Shown piece by piece: positions 16,936 through 25,386 of a stretch of 64,000 nucleotides of DNA (position 1 is its first letter; every line of letters starts with the position of its first letter). This DNA is from Myxococcus stipitatus. Its GTDB lineage: Bacteria; Myxococcota; Myxococcia; Myxococcales; Myxococcaceae. Location: contig NZ_CP147913.1 of NCBI RefSeq assembly GCF_037414475.1, forward strand, positions 6,074,001 to 6,138,000, given 5' to 3'. The notes under the pieces were generated by a model. It saw only the letters and a program-made list of their open reading frames with translations. It ran no database searches and was not told where the DNA came from. The position numbers and the translations under genes were made by a program.

Positions 16936-19386
16936 TTATTCGTGAATCCGCAGGACGTAGAGGAAGTCCTTCTGGGTGCGTCCGTGGCCCACGACGAGGC
17001 CGTCGCGGAGGATGTAGCAGGCCTCGAGCGCGTCCTGGAAGTGAGCGATGGGCGTGGGGTCCATCCGGCGGTGGAAGGCGACAGGGCCGTCTCCCAACCC
17101 CTCCCAATAGCGCCGTCGGACGACGTCTTGAGGCTCCGTGCTGCCCTCCAGGTCGGCGCGCGGGGCTCCGGTGGCCAGGTCGAACAGGCGCGTGTGGTGG
17201 TCCTCGGACAGGGTGACCAGGAGCGGGGCCTCGATGGCGAGCGCATAGGCCAGCTCGGGGTGCGGCACCTGATAGAGAGGCTCCCCCGTGTTGGCGTCGT
17301 AGACGTGGACGCACGAGTCCATGTCGGACGCGGCCACCCGTGAGCCATCCGCGGAGATGGCCACGGCGACGACGGTCTCGTTGGAGACCTGGATGAAGCG
17401 AGAGGTCCCCGCGGGCAGGTCGAAGAGGGCGAGTTCACCCGAGCTGCGCCCCACGGCGAGGCGCGGGGCTCCCGTGGCCATGGCATACGTGGGCGTGGGC
17501 TTCAGGGCCACCTTCGTTTGGTGCACGAGCGCCCCGGTCTTCACGTCATGCACCAGGAGATGGGAGGACTCGGCGAAGCCCGTCAGGAGGTAGGCGCCGT
17601 CGGGCGTGAACTCGAGCGTCGATACCGGATTGGCGGGCCCCTTCAACGTGTGGAGCAATTTCCCCGTGGAGACGTTCCAGAGGCGCACCACGCCCAACTC
17701 GACGGTGCCCGCCAGCAGCGCGCCGTCGGGCGAGAAGGCCACGACGTTCTCGTGCAGCATCCGGTTCGCGGTGTCGCGCCCCTCGAGCGGCTTCGCGGTC
17801 AAGGTCTTCGCGGGCGAGAGGCTCACCAGGTCGAACAGCTGGATGGCGCGGCTTCGCGGCTCATCGAAGAAGTTCACGATGGGGAAGGCGGCCAGCGTGC
17901 CGTCCCGGGTGATGCTCCAGGACTCCTGGCCTCCGCCCATGCTGCTGGCGGGGAACTCCCGCATGCTCCCCGCCGCGTCGATGACGGCGTTCTGGTCAGT
18001 CCGCTTGACGATGAGGCACGCGGCCTCCGGGACGCCGAGCAGGTCCTTCACGGGTTGCCCCAGGCTCTTGAGCGTCGGGGGGGGCTGTGCGTGGACCTCG
18101 CTCACCAACACGCTCGTCGATTCCGTCAGCGCGAAGTGCTTGTGGTCCGGCGAGAAGGCCAGGGCGTTCCCCGACGTGTTCGGGAAGTAGGTGCGGGACC
18201 ACACGGTGTCGCGGGTGTGAGCGTCCAGCACCAGCACCTCTCGGGGCGCGAGCGCGGCCAACTGGGTCGTCCCCAGCCAGGCGATATCCGTGCAGCCCAT
18301 CGTCCCCCACAGGCCTTCCAGCGGGGTCCAGTGCCGCGTCTCCGCGATGGCGACGCCCTCGAGCACCGAGTAGGCCAGGCGCTCGCCGTCGGGGCTGAAC
18401 GCAATCGAACGAGGGGTGGCGTTGGTGGTGATGGACGCCACCTGTGCGCCGGTCGTCATGTCCCAGATGCGCACGGTGTCGTCCGAGGCCCCCGAGGCGA
18501 GGAGCCTGCCCGAGGGGTGGAAGGCCACGCACAGCACGGACTGCTGATGTCCCTTCAACGTGCGGACCTTCTCGCCCGACTCCATGTCGAACAGGTGGAC
18601 CCGCCAGCCGAGGTTGCCCACCGCGAGCAGCTTGCCATCGGGGCTGAAGGCCACCGCGGTCACCCGGCCTTCCTGCCGTGGGAAGTCATGCAGGAGCTCA
18701 CCGGTCTCCACGTCCCATACGCGGGCGTCATGAGCGCGCGAGCCCGACGCGAGCTTCTTGCCGTCCGGGCTCCACGCCAGCCCCTGAATCTCGCCGATGT
18801 CATGCCCCTCCAGGACCCGGAGGCATTCCCCTGTGACGACATCCCAGATGTGGATGTTCTCCTCGTCGGAGCTGGAGGTGGTCGCGAGCTTCTTCCCGCA
18901 GGGGCTGAAGGCCACCGCCTCCACTCTCTTGTCGTGTGAGTAGTGCTGGTCGCCACCGTCCAGCGAGCCACTCAAGGGGCTCAGGGCCTCCACCCACGCG
19001 GAGCCGCCAGCCGCTTCCCGCTGTCGCCGCCACGACGCGGCGAGGCGATGCAGGTGGGCGTCGGGGCTCTCCCAGGGGCTGGGGCCTTGCGCGACGTAGT
19101 GGGGAGCGGCGTCGAGGGCGTCGTACCAGCGCATCCGGTTGTAGAGGCTCTGGAAGAGCGCTTCGGGGTGGTCACGGAGGAAGCCGGAGTCGAGCTCGAT
19201 GGCCCGGCGCAAGAGCCGGAGCGTCCGCGCGCTCACCGTGGTGCCTGCCTCCTTGAGCACCCGTGCGTCCGCGGGCGTCTGGGCGAGCGCGGCGTCGAAC
19301 GCGGCGAGCAGCGCCTCCACTCCCTGAGTGCTCACGAGGTGTTCAAGGGTGGAGAGCTCGGTGAGGGACTGGAGGTCGAAGGTCAT
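16936..19386 (-). CDS. WD40-repeat protein
   Basis: The 816-residue product is taken from ATG 19386 (MTFDLQSL); the frame extends 21 codons further up without protein-like content. Residues 1-140 are helical, with a segment (ALFQSLYNRMRWYDAL) resembling TPR-like helices. From about residue 150 on there are many WD40 repeats with typical SPDGK and IWD signatures, such as VAFSPDGKLLAVG, VRIWDMTTGAQV and LWNVSTGKLL. Two beta-propellers are probable (about 150-450 and 520-800). It lacks a signal peptide and kinase domain. WD40 propellers mediate protein interaction, but no partner is implied by the neighbours: the transketolase gene lies upstream on the same strand, 59 bp away, possibly cotranscribed. 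Confidence 0.85.
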   Translation of the reverse strand: MTFDLQSLTELSTLEHLVSTQGVEALLAAFDAALAQTPADARVLKEAGTTVSARTLRLLRRAIELDSGFLRDHPEALFQSLYNRMRWYDALDAAPHYVAQGPSPWESPDAHLHRLAASWRRQREAAGGSAWVEALSPLSGSLDGGDQHYSHDKRVEAVAFSPCGKKLATTSSSDEENIHIWDVVTGECLRVLEGHDIGEIQGLAWSPDGKKLASGSRAHDARVWDVETGELLHDFPRQEGRVTAVAFSPDGKLLAVGNLGWRVHLFDMESGEKVRTLKGHQQSVLCVAFHPSGRLLASGASDDTVRIWDMTTGAQVASITTNATPRSIAFSPDGERLAYSVLEGVAIAETRHWTPLEGLWGTMGCTDIAWLGTTQLAALAPREVLVLDAHTRDTVWSRTYFPNTSGNALAFSPDHKHFALTESTSVLVSEVHAQPPPTLKSLGQPVKDLLGVPEAACLIVKRTDQNAVIDAAGSMREFPASSMGGGQESWSITRDGTLAAFPIVNFFDEPRSRAIQLFDLVSLSPAKTLTAKPLEGRDTANRMLHENVVAFSPDGALLAGTVELGVVRLWNVSTGKLLHTLKGPANPVSTLEFTPDGAYLLTGFAESSHLLVHDVKTGALVHQTKVALKPTPTYAMATGAPRLAVGRSSGELALFDLPAGTSRFIQVSNETVVAVAISADGSRVAASDMDSCVHVYDANTGEPLYQVPHPELAYALAIEAPLLVTLSEDHHTRLFDLATGAPRADLEGSTEPQDVVRRRYWEGLGDGPVAFHRRMDPTPIAHFQDALEACYILRDGLVVGHGRTQKDFLYVLRIHE

Positions 19387-19445
19387 CGAGAGTCTTTCGC
19401 CGCGAGGAGGTGCGGGCCCATTCTCGCGGTGAGACTCTCCCCCAT

Positions 19446-21347
19446 TCAATGGGTGGGCTTGCCGGGCTGGCGTTTCCTCGAGGTCTCCTGCGAGCCCGTG
19501 GGGGCGGTGGTGTCCTTCATGGCGAGGACCGCCTCGACGATGTGCCGGGCGTCGATGCCCGCCGCGTCCAGGAGCTCCTCGGGCTTGCCGGAGCCGGGCA
19601 TCTTGCGCACGGCCAGGCGCTTCACGGTGGGCAGTGGCTCGTCGCCATCCGTGAAGGACTCGAGCACCGCGTCCGCGAGGCCGCCCTCGGCCCAGTGGTC
19701 CTCCACCACGACGAGCCGACCTTGCGTCTCGCGCGCGGCCTGCCGGAGCGTCTTGGCGTCCACGGGCTTCACCGAGTACAGGTCGATGACCCGCACCGAG
19801 ACCCCCGCGTCCTGGAGCCGGGCATACGCGTCCAGCGCTTCGTGCAGGGTGATGCCCGCGGCCACCACCGTGGCCACGTCGCGGTCGGAGCGGCGCAGCA
19901 CCTTGCTCCCGCCGATGGGGAAGTCCTCGGAGGCGGCGTAGAGCACGGGGGTCTTGGCGCGAGTGGTGCGCAGGTAGCTGATGCCGGGCCGGTCCACCAA
20001 CTGCGCCATCAATCGCGCGGTCTGATTGGCGTCACCGGGATAGAGCACCGTGCTGTCGCAGACGGCGCGCATCATCGCCAGGTCCTCCAGCCCCATCTGC
20101 GATGGGCCATCCTCTCCGATGGAGACACCCGCGTGGCTGCCGCACAGGTGCAGCGTCGCGTTGGAGACGGACGCCATGCGGATCTGGTCATACGCGCGCG
20201 ACAGGAAGGCCGAGAAGGTGCTGACGAAGACGCGCTTGCCCAGCACCGCCATGCCCACGCCCGAGGCCACCATGTTCTGCTCGGCGATGTACATCTCGAA
20301 GTAGCGCTGGGGATGGGCCTGGCGCAGCTCCTCCGAGTACGTGGAGTTGGACACCTCCGCGTCGAGCGCCACGACATCGGGGTGCGCGTCGCTCAGGGCT
20401 CGCAGCGCGTCGCCATATGCCTTGCGGGTGGCCAGCTTCTCGTCGGGGGCGTAGCGCGGGAGCTTCAGCGGCGCGGCGGTGGGCTTCTGCGCGGGCCTTT
20501 GTTCCTCGGGCTTCTTCACCTCGATGCGCAGGTGGCGCTCTCCGCCCAGCTCGCGGAGGGCGTCGCGCGCCTGGTCCTGGGAGAGGGCCTTGCCGTGCCA
20601 GCCCTCCTTGTTCGCGATGAGCGAGTAGCCGTGGCCCTTCTCCGTCTTGAAGACGAGGCAGGTGGGCTTGCCCGTCATGGCGAGGGCCTCGGCGAGCGCG
20701 CGGTCGATGGCGCCCAGGTCATGTCCGTCCACCGCGAGCGCATGCCAGCCAAAGGCTTGGGCCCGGGCGACATAGGCTTTGTCGTTCCATCCCAGCTCCG
20801 TCTCGCCCGTCTGTCCCAGGCGGTTCATGTCGATGAGGGCGCAGAGGTGGTCGAGCTTGTAGTGCGAGGCCTTGTCGAAGGCTTCCCAGACCGAGCCCTC
20901 CGCCATCTCGCTGTCACCCATCATCACGTAGATGCGCGAGCGCCGCTGGTCCAGCCGCGAGGCGAGCGCCATGCCCACGCCGATGGCGAGCCCCTGTCCC
21001 AGCGAGCCGGTGGCCACGTCCACGAGCGGCAGGACGCGCGGGTTGGGGTGGCCCTCCAGCCGGCTGCCGAGCTGGCGCAGTGTCAGGAGCTCCGCGTCGT
21101 CGATGGCGCCCGCGGCCTTGAACGCGGCGTAGAGGACGGGACAGGCGTGGCCCTTGGAGAGCACGAAGCGGTCGTTGTTGGGGTCGCGTGGGTGTTGGAA
21201 GTCGAAGCGCAGGTACTTCTGGAACAGCACCGCGACGATGTCCGCCGCGGACATGGAGGAGCTGGGGTGTCCGGAGCCGGCGGCCGTGGTGGCGCGGATG
21301 CTGTCGACACGAAGCTGCGCGGCGAGCTCTGCCAGGGTGTCTGCCAT
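19446..21347 (-). CDS. tkt: Transketolase, single-chain animal/archaeal-like type
   Basis: The 633-residue product starts at ATG 21347, with GGAGAG 7 bases upstream. It transfers two-carbon ketol units between sugar phosphates in the non-oxidative pentose phosphate pathway, using thiamine diphosphate. The TPP motif GDSEMAEG is at residues 144-151 and ends in the usual LIDMNRLGQTG. SGHPSSSMSAADI near 25-37 and DGPSQMGLEDLAMMRA match the mammalian-type transketolase family. The length is closer to that branch (about 620) than to the common 660-680 bacterial type. The gene diverges from the transaldolase gene starting at 21556, so both halves of the pathway share a 208-bp promoter region. Confidence 0.93.
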   Translation of the reverse strand: MADTLAELAAQLRVDSIRATTAAGSGHPSSSMSAADIVAVLFQKYLRFDFQHPRDPNNDRFVLSKGHACPVLYAAFKAAGAIDDAELLTLRQLGSRLEGHPNPRVLPLVDVATGSLGQGLAIGVGMALASRLDQRRSRIYVMMGDSEMAEGSVWEAFDKASHYKLDHLCALIDMNRLGQTGETELGWNDKAYVARAQAFGWHALAVDGHDLGAIDRALAEALAMTGKPTCLVFKTEKGHGYSLIANKEGWHGKALSQDQARDALRELGGERHLRIEVKKPEEQRPAQKPTAAPLKLPRYAPDEKLATRKAYGDALRALSDAHPDVVALDAEVSNSTYSEELRQAHPQRYFEMYIAEQNMVASGVGMAVLGKRVFVSTFSAFLSRAYDQIRMASVSNATLHLCGSHAGVSIGEDGPSQMGLEDLAMMRAVCDSTVLYPGDANQTARLMAQLVDRPGISYLRTTRAKTPVLYAASEDFPIGGSKVLRRSDRDVATVVAAGITLHEALDAYARLQDAGVSVRVIDLYSVKPVDAKTLRQAARETQGRLVVVEDHWAEGGLADAVLESFTDGDEPLPTVKRLAVRKMPGSGKPEELLDAAGIDARHIVEAVLAMKDTTAPTGSQETSRKRQPGKPTH

Positions 21348-21555
21348 CGTCTCTCTCCAGGCTGGGGACCCTCGTAGGGTGTTGACGCAAGGGAGCCGGG
21401 AGAAGCGGCGGGTGTAAGGCACTGCTCGTTGGAGGGCAGCCCGGCGAGGGGGCATTCGCGTGGAGGCCCGCTCATGGCCGGGGAGGCGTGGGCAGATTAC
21501 CGACAAGAGGAGGGGCACGGAGCGCGAGCACGTTGCTCCCACGAGGGGACCCGCC

Positions 21556-22677
21556 ATGAACCCACTGCGTCAGCTCGAGGAATTCGGCCAGGCCGTCTGG
21601 ATGGACAACCTCCAGCGGAGCTACATCACGCACGGCACCCTCAAGAAGCTCATCGACGAGGATGGGCTCAAGGGCCTCACCTCCAATCCGACCATCTTCC
21701 AGAAGGCGGTCTCGGGCAGCGACGACTACGCGGACCTCTTCGCGGCGGCGCGGGGCAAGGGGCTCTCGGCCGGTGATGTCTACGAGCAGCTCGCGGTCCG
21801 GGACATCCAGGGGGCGGCGGATGTCTTCAGGCCCGTCTTCGATGCGCTGAAGGGGCGGGATGGGTTCGCGTCGTTGGAAGTGTCTCCGGGGCTTGCGAAC
21901 CAGACGCAGGCGACGATGGAGGAGGCGCGCCGGCTCTGGAAGAAGCTCGACCGTCCCAATGTGATGGTGAAGGTGCCGGGCACGGAGGCGGGGGTGCCCG
22001 CGTTCGAGCAATTGACGGCGGAGGGGCTCAACATCAACGTGACGCTCTTGTTCAGCCAGGAGCGCTACCGGCAGATTGCCCACGCGTACCTGACCGGCCT
22101 GGAGCGCTTCGCCAAGGCGGGCGGGGACCTGAGCAAGGTGGCCAGCGTGGCCTCGTTCTTCGTCAGTCGCATCGACGTGGCGGCCGACAAGGAAATCGAG
22201 CAGCGGCTGAAGGCGGCGGGCGTCTCCGCGGAGCAGCGCAAGCTGTTGGAGGGGTTGAGTGGCAAGGTGGCCATCGCCAACGCGAAGCTGGCCTATCGCG
22301 GGTATCAGGAGATTTTCAGCACGCCTCGGTGGAAGGCGCTCGCGGCGAAGGGGGCACGGGTGCAGCGCGTGTTGTGGGCGAGCACGAGCACCAAGAGCCC
22401 CAAGATGCGGGATGTCATCTACGTGGAGGAACTGATTGGACCGGACACGGTGAACACGATGCCTCCGGCGACCATCGACGCGTTCAGGGACCACGGCAAG
22501 GTGCGCACGAGTCTGGTGGAGGATGTCGCGGGCGCGAAGGAGACGATGCGTCAGCTGGAGGCGAGCGGCATCTCGATGAAGGCGCTCACGGACCGCCTGA
22601 CGGTGGACGGCGTGAGGCTCTTCGAGGAGTCGTTTGACGCGCTGCTGGCGGCGGTGGGGCAGCAGCTGAAGACGTAG
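21556..22677 (+). CDS. tal: Transaldolase
   Basis: The 373-residue product starts at ATG 21556 (MNPLRQLEEFGQAVWMDNL). It matches the longer (about 370 residue) bacterial transaldolase class, sometimes fused to glucose-6-phosphate isomerase elsewhere, but it is free-standing here. Family motifs visible are GLTSNPTIFQKA at about 35-46, the Schiff-base lysine region NVMVKVPGTEAGVPA at about 135-149, and NINVTLLFSQERY at about 159-171. It moves a dihydroxyacetone unit between fructose-6-phosphate and erythrose-4-phosphate. Transcription is divergent from the transketolase gene, which supports shared control of pentose phosphate flux. Confidence 0.94.
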   Translation: MNPLRQLEEFGQAVWMDNLQRSYITHGTLKKLIDEDGLKGLTSNPTIFQKAVSGSDDYADLFAAARGKGLSAGDVYEQLAVRDIQGAADVFRPVFDALKGRDGFASLEVSPGLANQTQATMEEARRLWKKLDRPNVMVKVPGTEAGVPAFEQLTAEGLNINVTLLFSQERYRQIAHAYLTGLERFAKAGGDLSKVASVASFFVSRIDVAADKEIEQRLKAAGVSAEQRKLLEGLSGKVAIANAKLAYRGYQEIFSTPRWKALAAKGARVQRVLWASTSTKSPKMRDVIYVEELIGPDTVNTMPPATIDAFRDHGKVRTSLVEDVAGAKETMRQLEASGISMKALTDRLTVDGVRLFEESFDALLAAVGQQLKT

Positions 22678-22725
22678 GCAGGGGGCCGGTGACTCGCTGT
22701 CAGCGGCGCGCGATGTCCACTGGGT

Positions 22726-22870
22726 TCAGCGCTCGCAGGTGTCGGTCTCGTCGTTCCAGGCGCCGCCGCTGTCGAGGCAGGCGTCGATCCGCCACCATTC
22801 CGCGCAGGCGGGGACGAGAAGGGCGAGCGCGAGACGGAGCGTGACTGAGATGATTCTTCTTCGTTGCCAT
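22726..22870 (-). pseudogene. Small cysteine-containing lipoprotein gene with one-base frameshift
   Basis: An ATG at 22870 lies 8 bases past a GGAGG and only 2 bases beyond the stop of the gene upstream. Reading from it gives MATKK and then nonsense. The frame one base over encodes IISVTLRLALALLVPAC, AEWWRIDACLDSGGAWND and ETDTCER, ending in TGA at 22726. That is a lipoprotein signal plus a short Cys-rich mature peptide. The total length (145 bases) is three times 48 plus one, so a single inserted base in the AAGAAGAA run explains the break. It may be a real inactivation or a sequencing error. It is the last gene of a small overlapping operon. Confidence 0.6.
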
Positions 22871-22872
22871 GC

Positions 22873-23208
22873 TCAGCCTCCCGCCAAGCGCTGCTCCGAC
22901 TGGTGCAGCCACTTCTCAATCTCCGCTCGCTGCATCTCCGCGTATTCGGAATCCTTCACCCGGATGTCCGCGTCCGCCAGGTAGTGCCAGGCGACTTCAT
23001 CCACCAGGTTGCTGATGACCGCCGGAAACGAACGGATCCGTCGCGTGAGTGAGTTCGCATCTGAGGTCCACGCCTTCAGGTCGGGCTTGGTTCGCGGATC
23101 GCGAGTCAACAGGGACCGCAATTCGCGGAGAACCTCGGCCCACTGCTTCATCTCTCCGCTGTGGACAGGTGATGGATGGCTCTGCCACTTCGAGTCCGGT
23201 CGCGTCAT
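22873..23208 (-). CDS. Small hypothetical protein, operon member
   Basis: The 111-residue product starts at ATG 23208, which overlaps the stop of the upstream gene (TGATG), indicating translational coupling. It is hydrophilic and mostly helical, with blocks such as QWAEVLRELRSLL, SLTRRIRSFPAVISNL and QRAEIEKWLHQSEQRLAGG. There is no signal peptide, membrane segment or recognised domain. Base composition is lower in GC than the surrounding genes. It sits between two small genes, one of them encoding a lipoprotein, so a role with them is likely but undefined. Confidence 0.6.
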   Translation of the reverse strand: MTRPDSKWQSHPSPVHSGEMKQWAEVLRELRSLLTRDPRTKPDLKAWTSDANSLTRRIRSFPAVISNLVDEVAWHYLADADIRVKDSEYAEMQRAEIEKWLHQSEQRLAGG

Positions 23209-23492
23209 CAAGGGACCTTCGGATAGTCAGGATTCAAGTGTCGATTATACCCATATTCGACGACATTCCCTTCGCGATTGTATGCGACGACTCCCGCGCA
23301 CTTTCCCTCGATATACACGAGCACTTCTGTGTCACCCCGAACAACCACCGAGAAGTAGAATTCCTCGTCCGCCTCTTGGGCGATGAAGACCAATGATTCA
23401 TCAGGGGTCAGGATGTAGTCCTCAGCCATCGGCTCAATCACGACGAGAAGCGGACGCTCACTGAAGTTCGTCATCGACAGTTTCGAGTTCAT
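23208..23492 (-). CDS. Small hypothetical beta-rich protein, operon member
   Basis: The 94-residue product starts at ATG 23492 with GAGGAG upstream. It is acidic and beta-rich: LLVVIEP, ESLVFIAQEA, FYFSVVVRG, EVLVYIEGK and VVAYNREGNVVEYGYNRHL suggest five or six strands. There is no signal peptide. Its stop overlaps the start of the downstream gene by one base, and its start overlaps the end of the 58-codon frame upstream. I recognise no family. Short coupled genes of this sort often encode immunity or accessory proteins in myxobacteria, but nothing here proves that. Confidence 0.6.
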   Translation of the reverse strand: MNSKLSMTNFSERPLLVVIEPMAEDYILTPDESLVFIAQEADEEFYFSVVVRGDTEVLVYIEGKCAGVVAYNREGNVVEYGYNRHLNPDYPKVP

Positions 23493-23634
23493 TCGGACTC
23501 TCCTCGTCGTTCAAGCCCACGGTCCCTGCCACGATATTCTCAGCGGGCCTTTTGGTTTCTGAAAGATGCCGGGGCAGAGTCACCGTAGGCGCATGAACGA
23601 CGCGTGGGGCGCGGAGCGGGTCTCCCCCATCCAT
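23458..23634 (-). CDS. Possible 58-residue leader gene of small operon
   Basis: An open frame from ATG 23634 to TGA 23458 encodes 58 residues. It starts MDGGDPLRAPRVVHAPTVTL and ends in a strongly acidic tail, EESPNELETVDDELQ. It overlaps the next start (23492) by 35 bases, as expected of tightly packed operon genes. The acidic C-terminus and absence of hydrophobic stretches make it a soluble small protein or precursor-like peptide. No clear ribosome-binding site precedes it, so it is only a candidate. A conserved homologue beside homologues of the 94- and 111-residue neighbours would confirm it. Confidence 0.4.
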   Translation of the reverse strand: MDGGDPLRAPRVVHAPTVTLPRHLSETKRPAENIVAGTVGLNDEESPNELETVDDELQ

Positions 23635-23661
23635 CGATTGGAATGCAGCCCTGTGTCATGA

Positions 23662-23952
23662 ACCCGGGATGAGCTACACCCTCACGTGCATCGTGGCGCG
23701 TTGTGGGATGGTCACCAACAGGTGCTCCAGTGGCTCGGTCTCGCCTCTCCATCGTGGTGCTTGAACCTCCGCGGTGAGGACGCGCTCGAGCTGGGCGGCC
23801 GCACGCATGCGCCCGCTGCCGAGGCGGCGCGGTTGATGGCGGAGTTCTTCGAGAAGGGGCGCAAGGTTCTGGGGCTGGACTACACGGCGGACCTGCTGGA
23901 CCTCCAGGGGACGGTGCTCCGGTCCTGGAGCCCGTCGAGGGGCGAGCCATGA
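23662..23952 (+). CDS. Short orphan frame, probably fragment of a larger protein
   Basis: The frame opens after a stop at 23659-23661; the first usable start is GTG 23686, giving 88 residues. The product reads like part of a globular protein (WCLNLRGEDALELGG, AARLMAEFFEKGRKVLGLD, LLDLQGTVLRSW). Protein-like sequence (DELHPHVHRG) extends upstream of that start as far as the preceding stop. There is no ribosome-binding site at GTG 23686. This fits the C-terminal remnant of a longer gene more than a complete small gene. No family is recognised. Confidence 0.35.
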   Translation, partial: TRDELHPHVHRGALWDGHQQVLQWLGLASPSWCLNLRGEDALELGGRTHAPAAEAARLMAEFFEKGRKVLGLDYTADLLDLQGTVLRSWSPSRGEP

Positions 23953-23985
23953 TGGCCCGCCGCCTTTCGGACTCTCGAGACGGGA

Positions 23986-24996
23986 CTACTTCCCGCCCTC
24001 TTGAATCTTCGTGTCGATGGCCTCGATGCTCTTCTTGAGGTCCTTGTAGGCCTCATGGGCCAGGGGTTGGAGAACCTCGAGGTAGAACTCGGAGTCGTGC
24101 TTGAAGACGGCGGGGACCCGCCCGTTCTTCGCGGTGCCGTGGTCCCGCTTCAGTTCATCGGCGACAAGCACCAGATTCTCTTTCCTCTTGTCCAGGTACT
24201 CTCCCTGTTTCCAGTTGAAGTAACCCGGCTTCTGGTACACGCGAAACGGACCTGAGTTCTTGTCGCGGCCAATCTCAAAGAACTCCCAGGTCTGGCTGTC
24301 CTTGAGCTTGACGTCCGTGCCCTTGGCCTTCATCTGGCTGAACGCGAGCTGGTGCTTGCTCGTGATGGCGCCGAAAACCGCCTCCGCATTGGTTTGTTGG
24401 TCGAAGGAGGCGTTCTCCAGGCCACTCACGCTCGGGTCGAAGAGGCGGCCGTACTCGTTCGCGCGGTCGATGTTGAGGCTGCCCAGGCATTGATTCTCCA
24501 CGCTGAAGGCGCCCGCTCGGGAGAAGCTGACGAAGGTGTCTGTGAATGGCTGGGAGGGATACTTGTGGACATGGGGGCTGGGACCAATCTTCAGGTCGAG
24601 CACGATGCCCGTGCGAGTTCCCGCGATGTAGGACTTGGTCAGGTCTCCGATGGCATAGCTGGTGTAGCCAATGCCCATGTCTTCAATCCATTTACGCAGC
24701 AGTCTCCGGGTCGAGGGCATGACCGGAGTCGCGACTTCGAGCGCGTCGGAGAGGGACACCACGGAGAGGGTCTCCGCGGTGACTCTCGGGGAGTCGAACG
24801 CGGCCCGGGCGGTCTCGTGGAAGATGGCGCTGACATCGGCACTCGTTGGAGCCGGATGTTTGTAGATGGTGACCGTCCATCCACACGATATCCAGCTGAG
24901 GATGTTGAACGCCGACTGGCAGTTGATGAGTCCATTCCCAATCCAGACGCAGTTGATTTTCTTCTGTTCCGTCGGAAGCGCTGCCAGCGTCGTCAT
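23986..24996 (-). CDS. GT44/TcdA-like glycosyltransferase-fold protein with altered DXD
   Basis: The 336-residue product starts at ATG 24996 behind GAGGAG. The N-terminus KKINCVWIGNGLINCQSAFNI (12-32) and NILSWISCGW match the start of GT-A glycosyltransferases of the TcdA/TcdB and mannosyltransferase-OCH1 type. Residues 114-138 (YAIGDLTKSYIAGTRTGIVL, then DLKIGP) align with the S-D-x-x-RY-x-L...GGIYLDxD motif, but the metal-binding DXD is DLK (134-136). Activity may therefore be lost or metal use changed. There is no signal peptide. GC is moderate compared with neighbours. Members of this fold include toxins that glycosylate host proteins; such a role here is speculation. The gene is monocistronic and diverges from the SBBP/vWD gene. 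Confidence 0.55.
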   Translation of the reverse strand: MTTLAALPTEQKKINCVWIGNGLINCQSAFNILSWISCGWTVTIYKHPAPTSADVSAIFHETARAAFDSPRVTAETLSVVSLSDALEVATPVMPSTRRLLRKWIEDMGIGYTSYAIGDLTKSYIAGTRTGIVLDLKIGPSPHVHKYPSQPFTDTFVSFSRAGAFSVENQCLGSLNIDRANEYGRLFDPSVSGLENASFDQQTNAEAVFGAITSKHQLAFSQMKAKGTDVKLKDSQTWEFFEIGRDKNSGPFRVYQKPGYFNWKQGEYLDKRKENLVLVADELKRDHGTAKNGRVPAVFKHDSEFYLEVLQPLAHEAYKDLKKSIEAIDTKIQEGGK

Positions 24997-25386
24997 GATG
25001 AGCTCCTCGAGTAGAAAAATCTGCTGGGAGCATCTCGTGCCGGTGCGCCCGAATCAAGATTCCGAGGCGGACCGAGTCCCATCCCCTCCGTCGGGTCACC
25101 TGCCGGGAATGACGTCGTCGGGCGGGAGCGAGGGGCATGTTTCGGTGAAACCCCTGAGACAGTCCCCCTTCGCGGAGGAGCCAAGGGGTGGGTTTCCACC
25201 ATGGAAGAGACCGGGCCCGTCAGAGCACCGGGACTCCCCTCATGCCCCTGAGGGCAGGGTCCTGTCCTGCCCTGAACGGCCGAACGGAATCCATTTCTTT
25301 CTTGATGATGTCTGGTCTGTGGCCGTCAATGTTTGTCTTGGGGGAAGGAGATGGCCCATGTGAATGACGAATGACCGAGGTGTGTG
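24997..25386. other. 390-bp gene-free divergent promoter region
   Basis: No credible coding sequence was seen. It lies between divergent genes, so it should carry both promoters. A hairpin (AGGGCAGG at 25251-25258 pairing with CCTGCCCT at 25266-25273) sits in the middle. A lower-GC stretch at about 25290-25345 is the likeliest promoter region for the rightward gene, but no clear -35/-10 pair can be assigned. Confidence 0.4.

Noticed and set aside
19410..21377. 655-codon open frame on the plus strand across transketolase
   Set aside because: High-GC antisense shadow; the opposite strand encodes a clear transketolase with all motifs.
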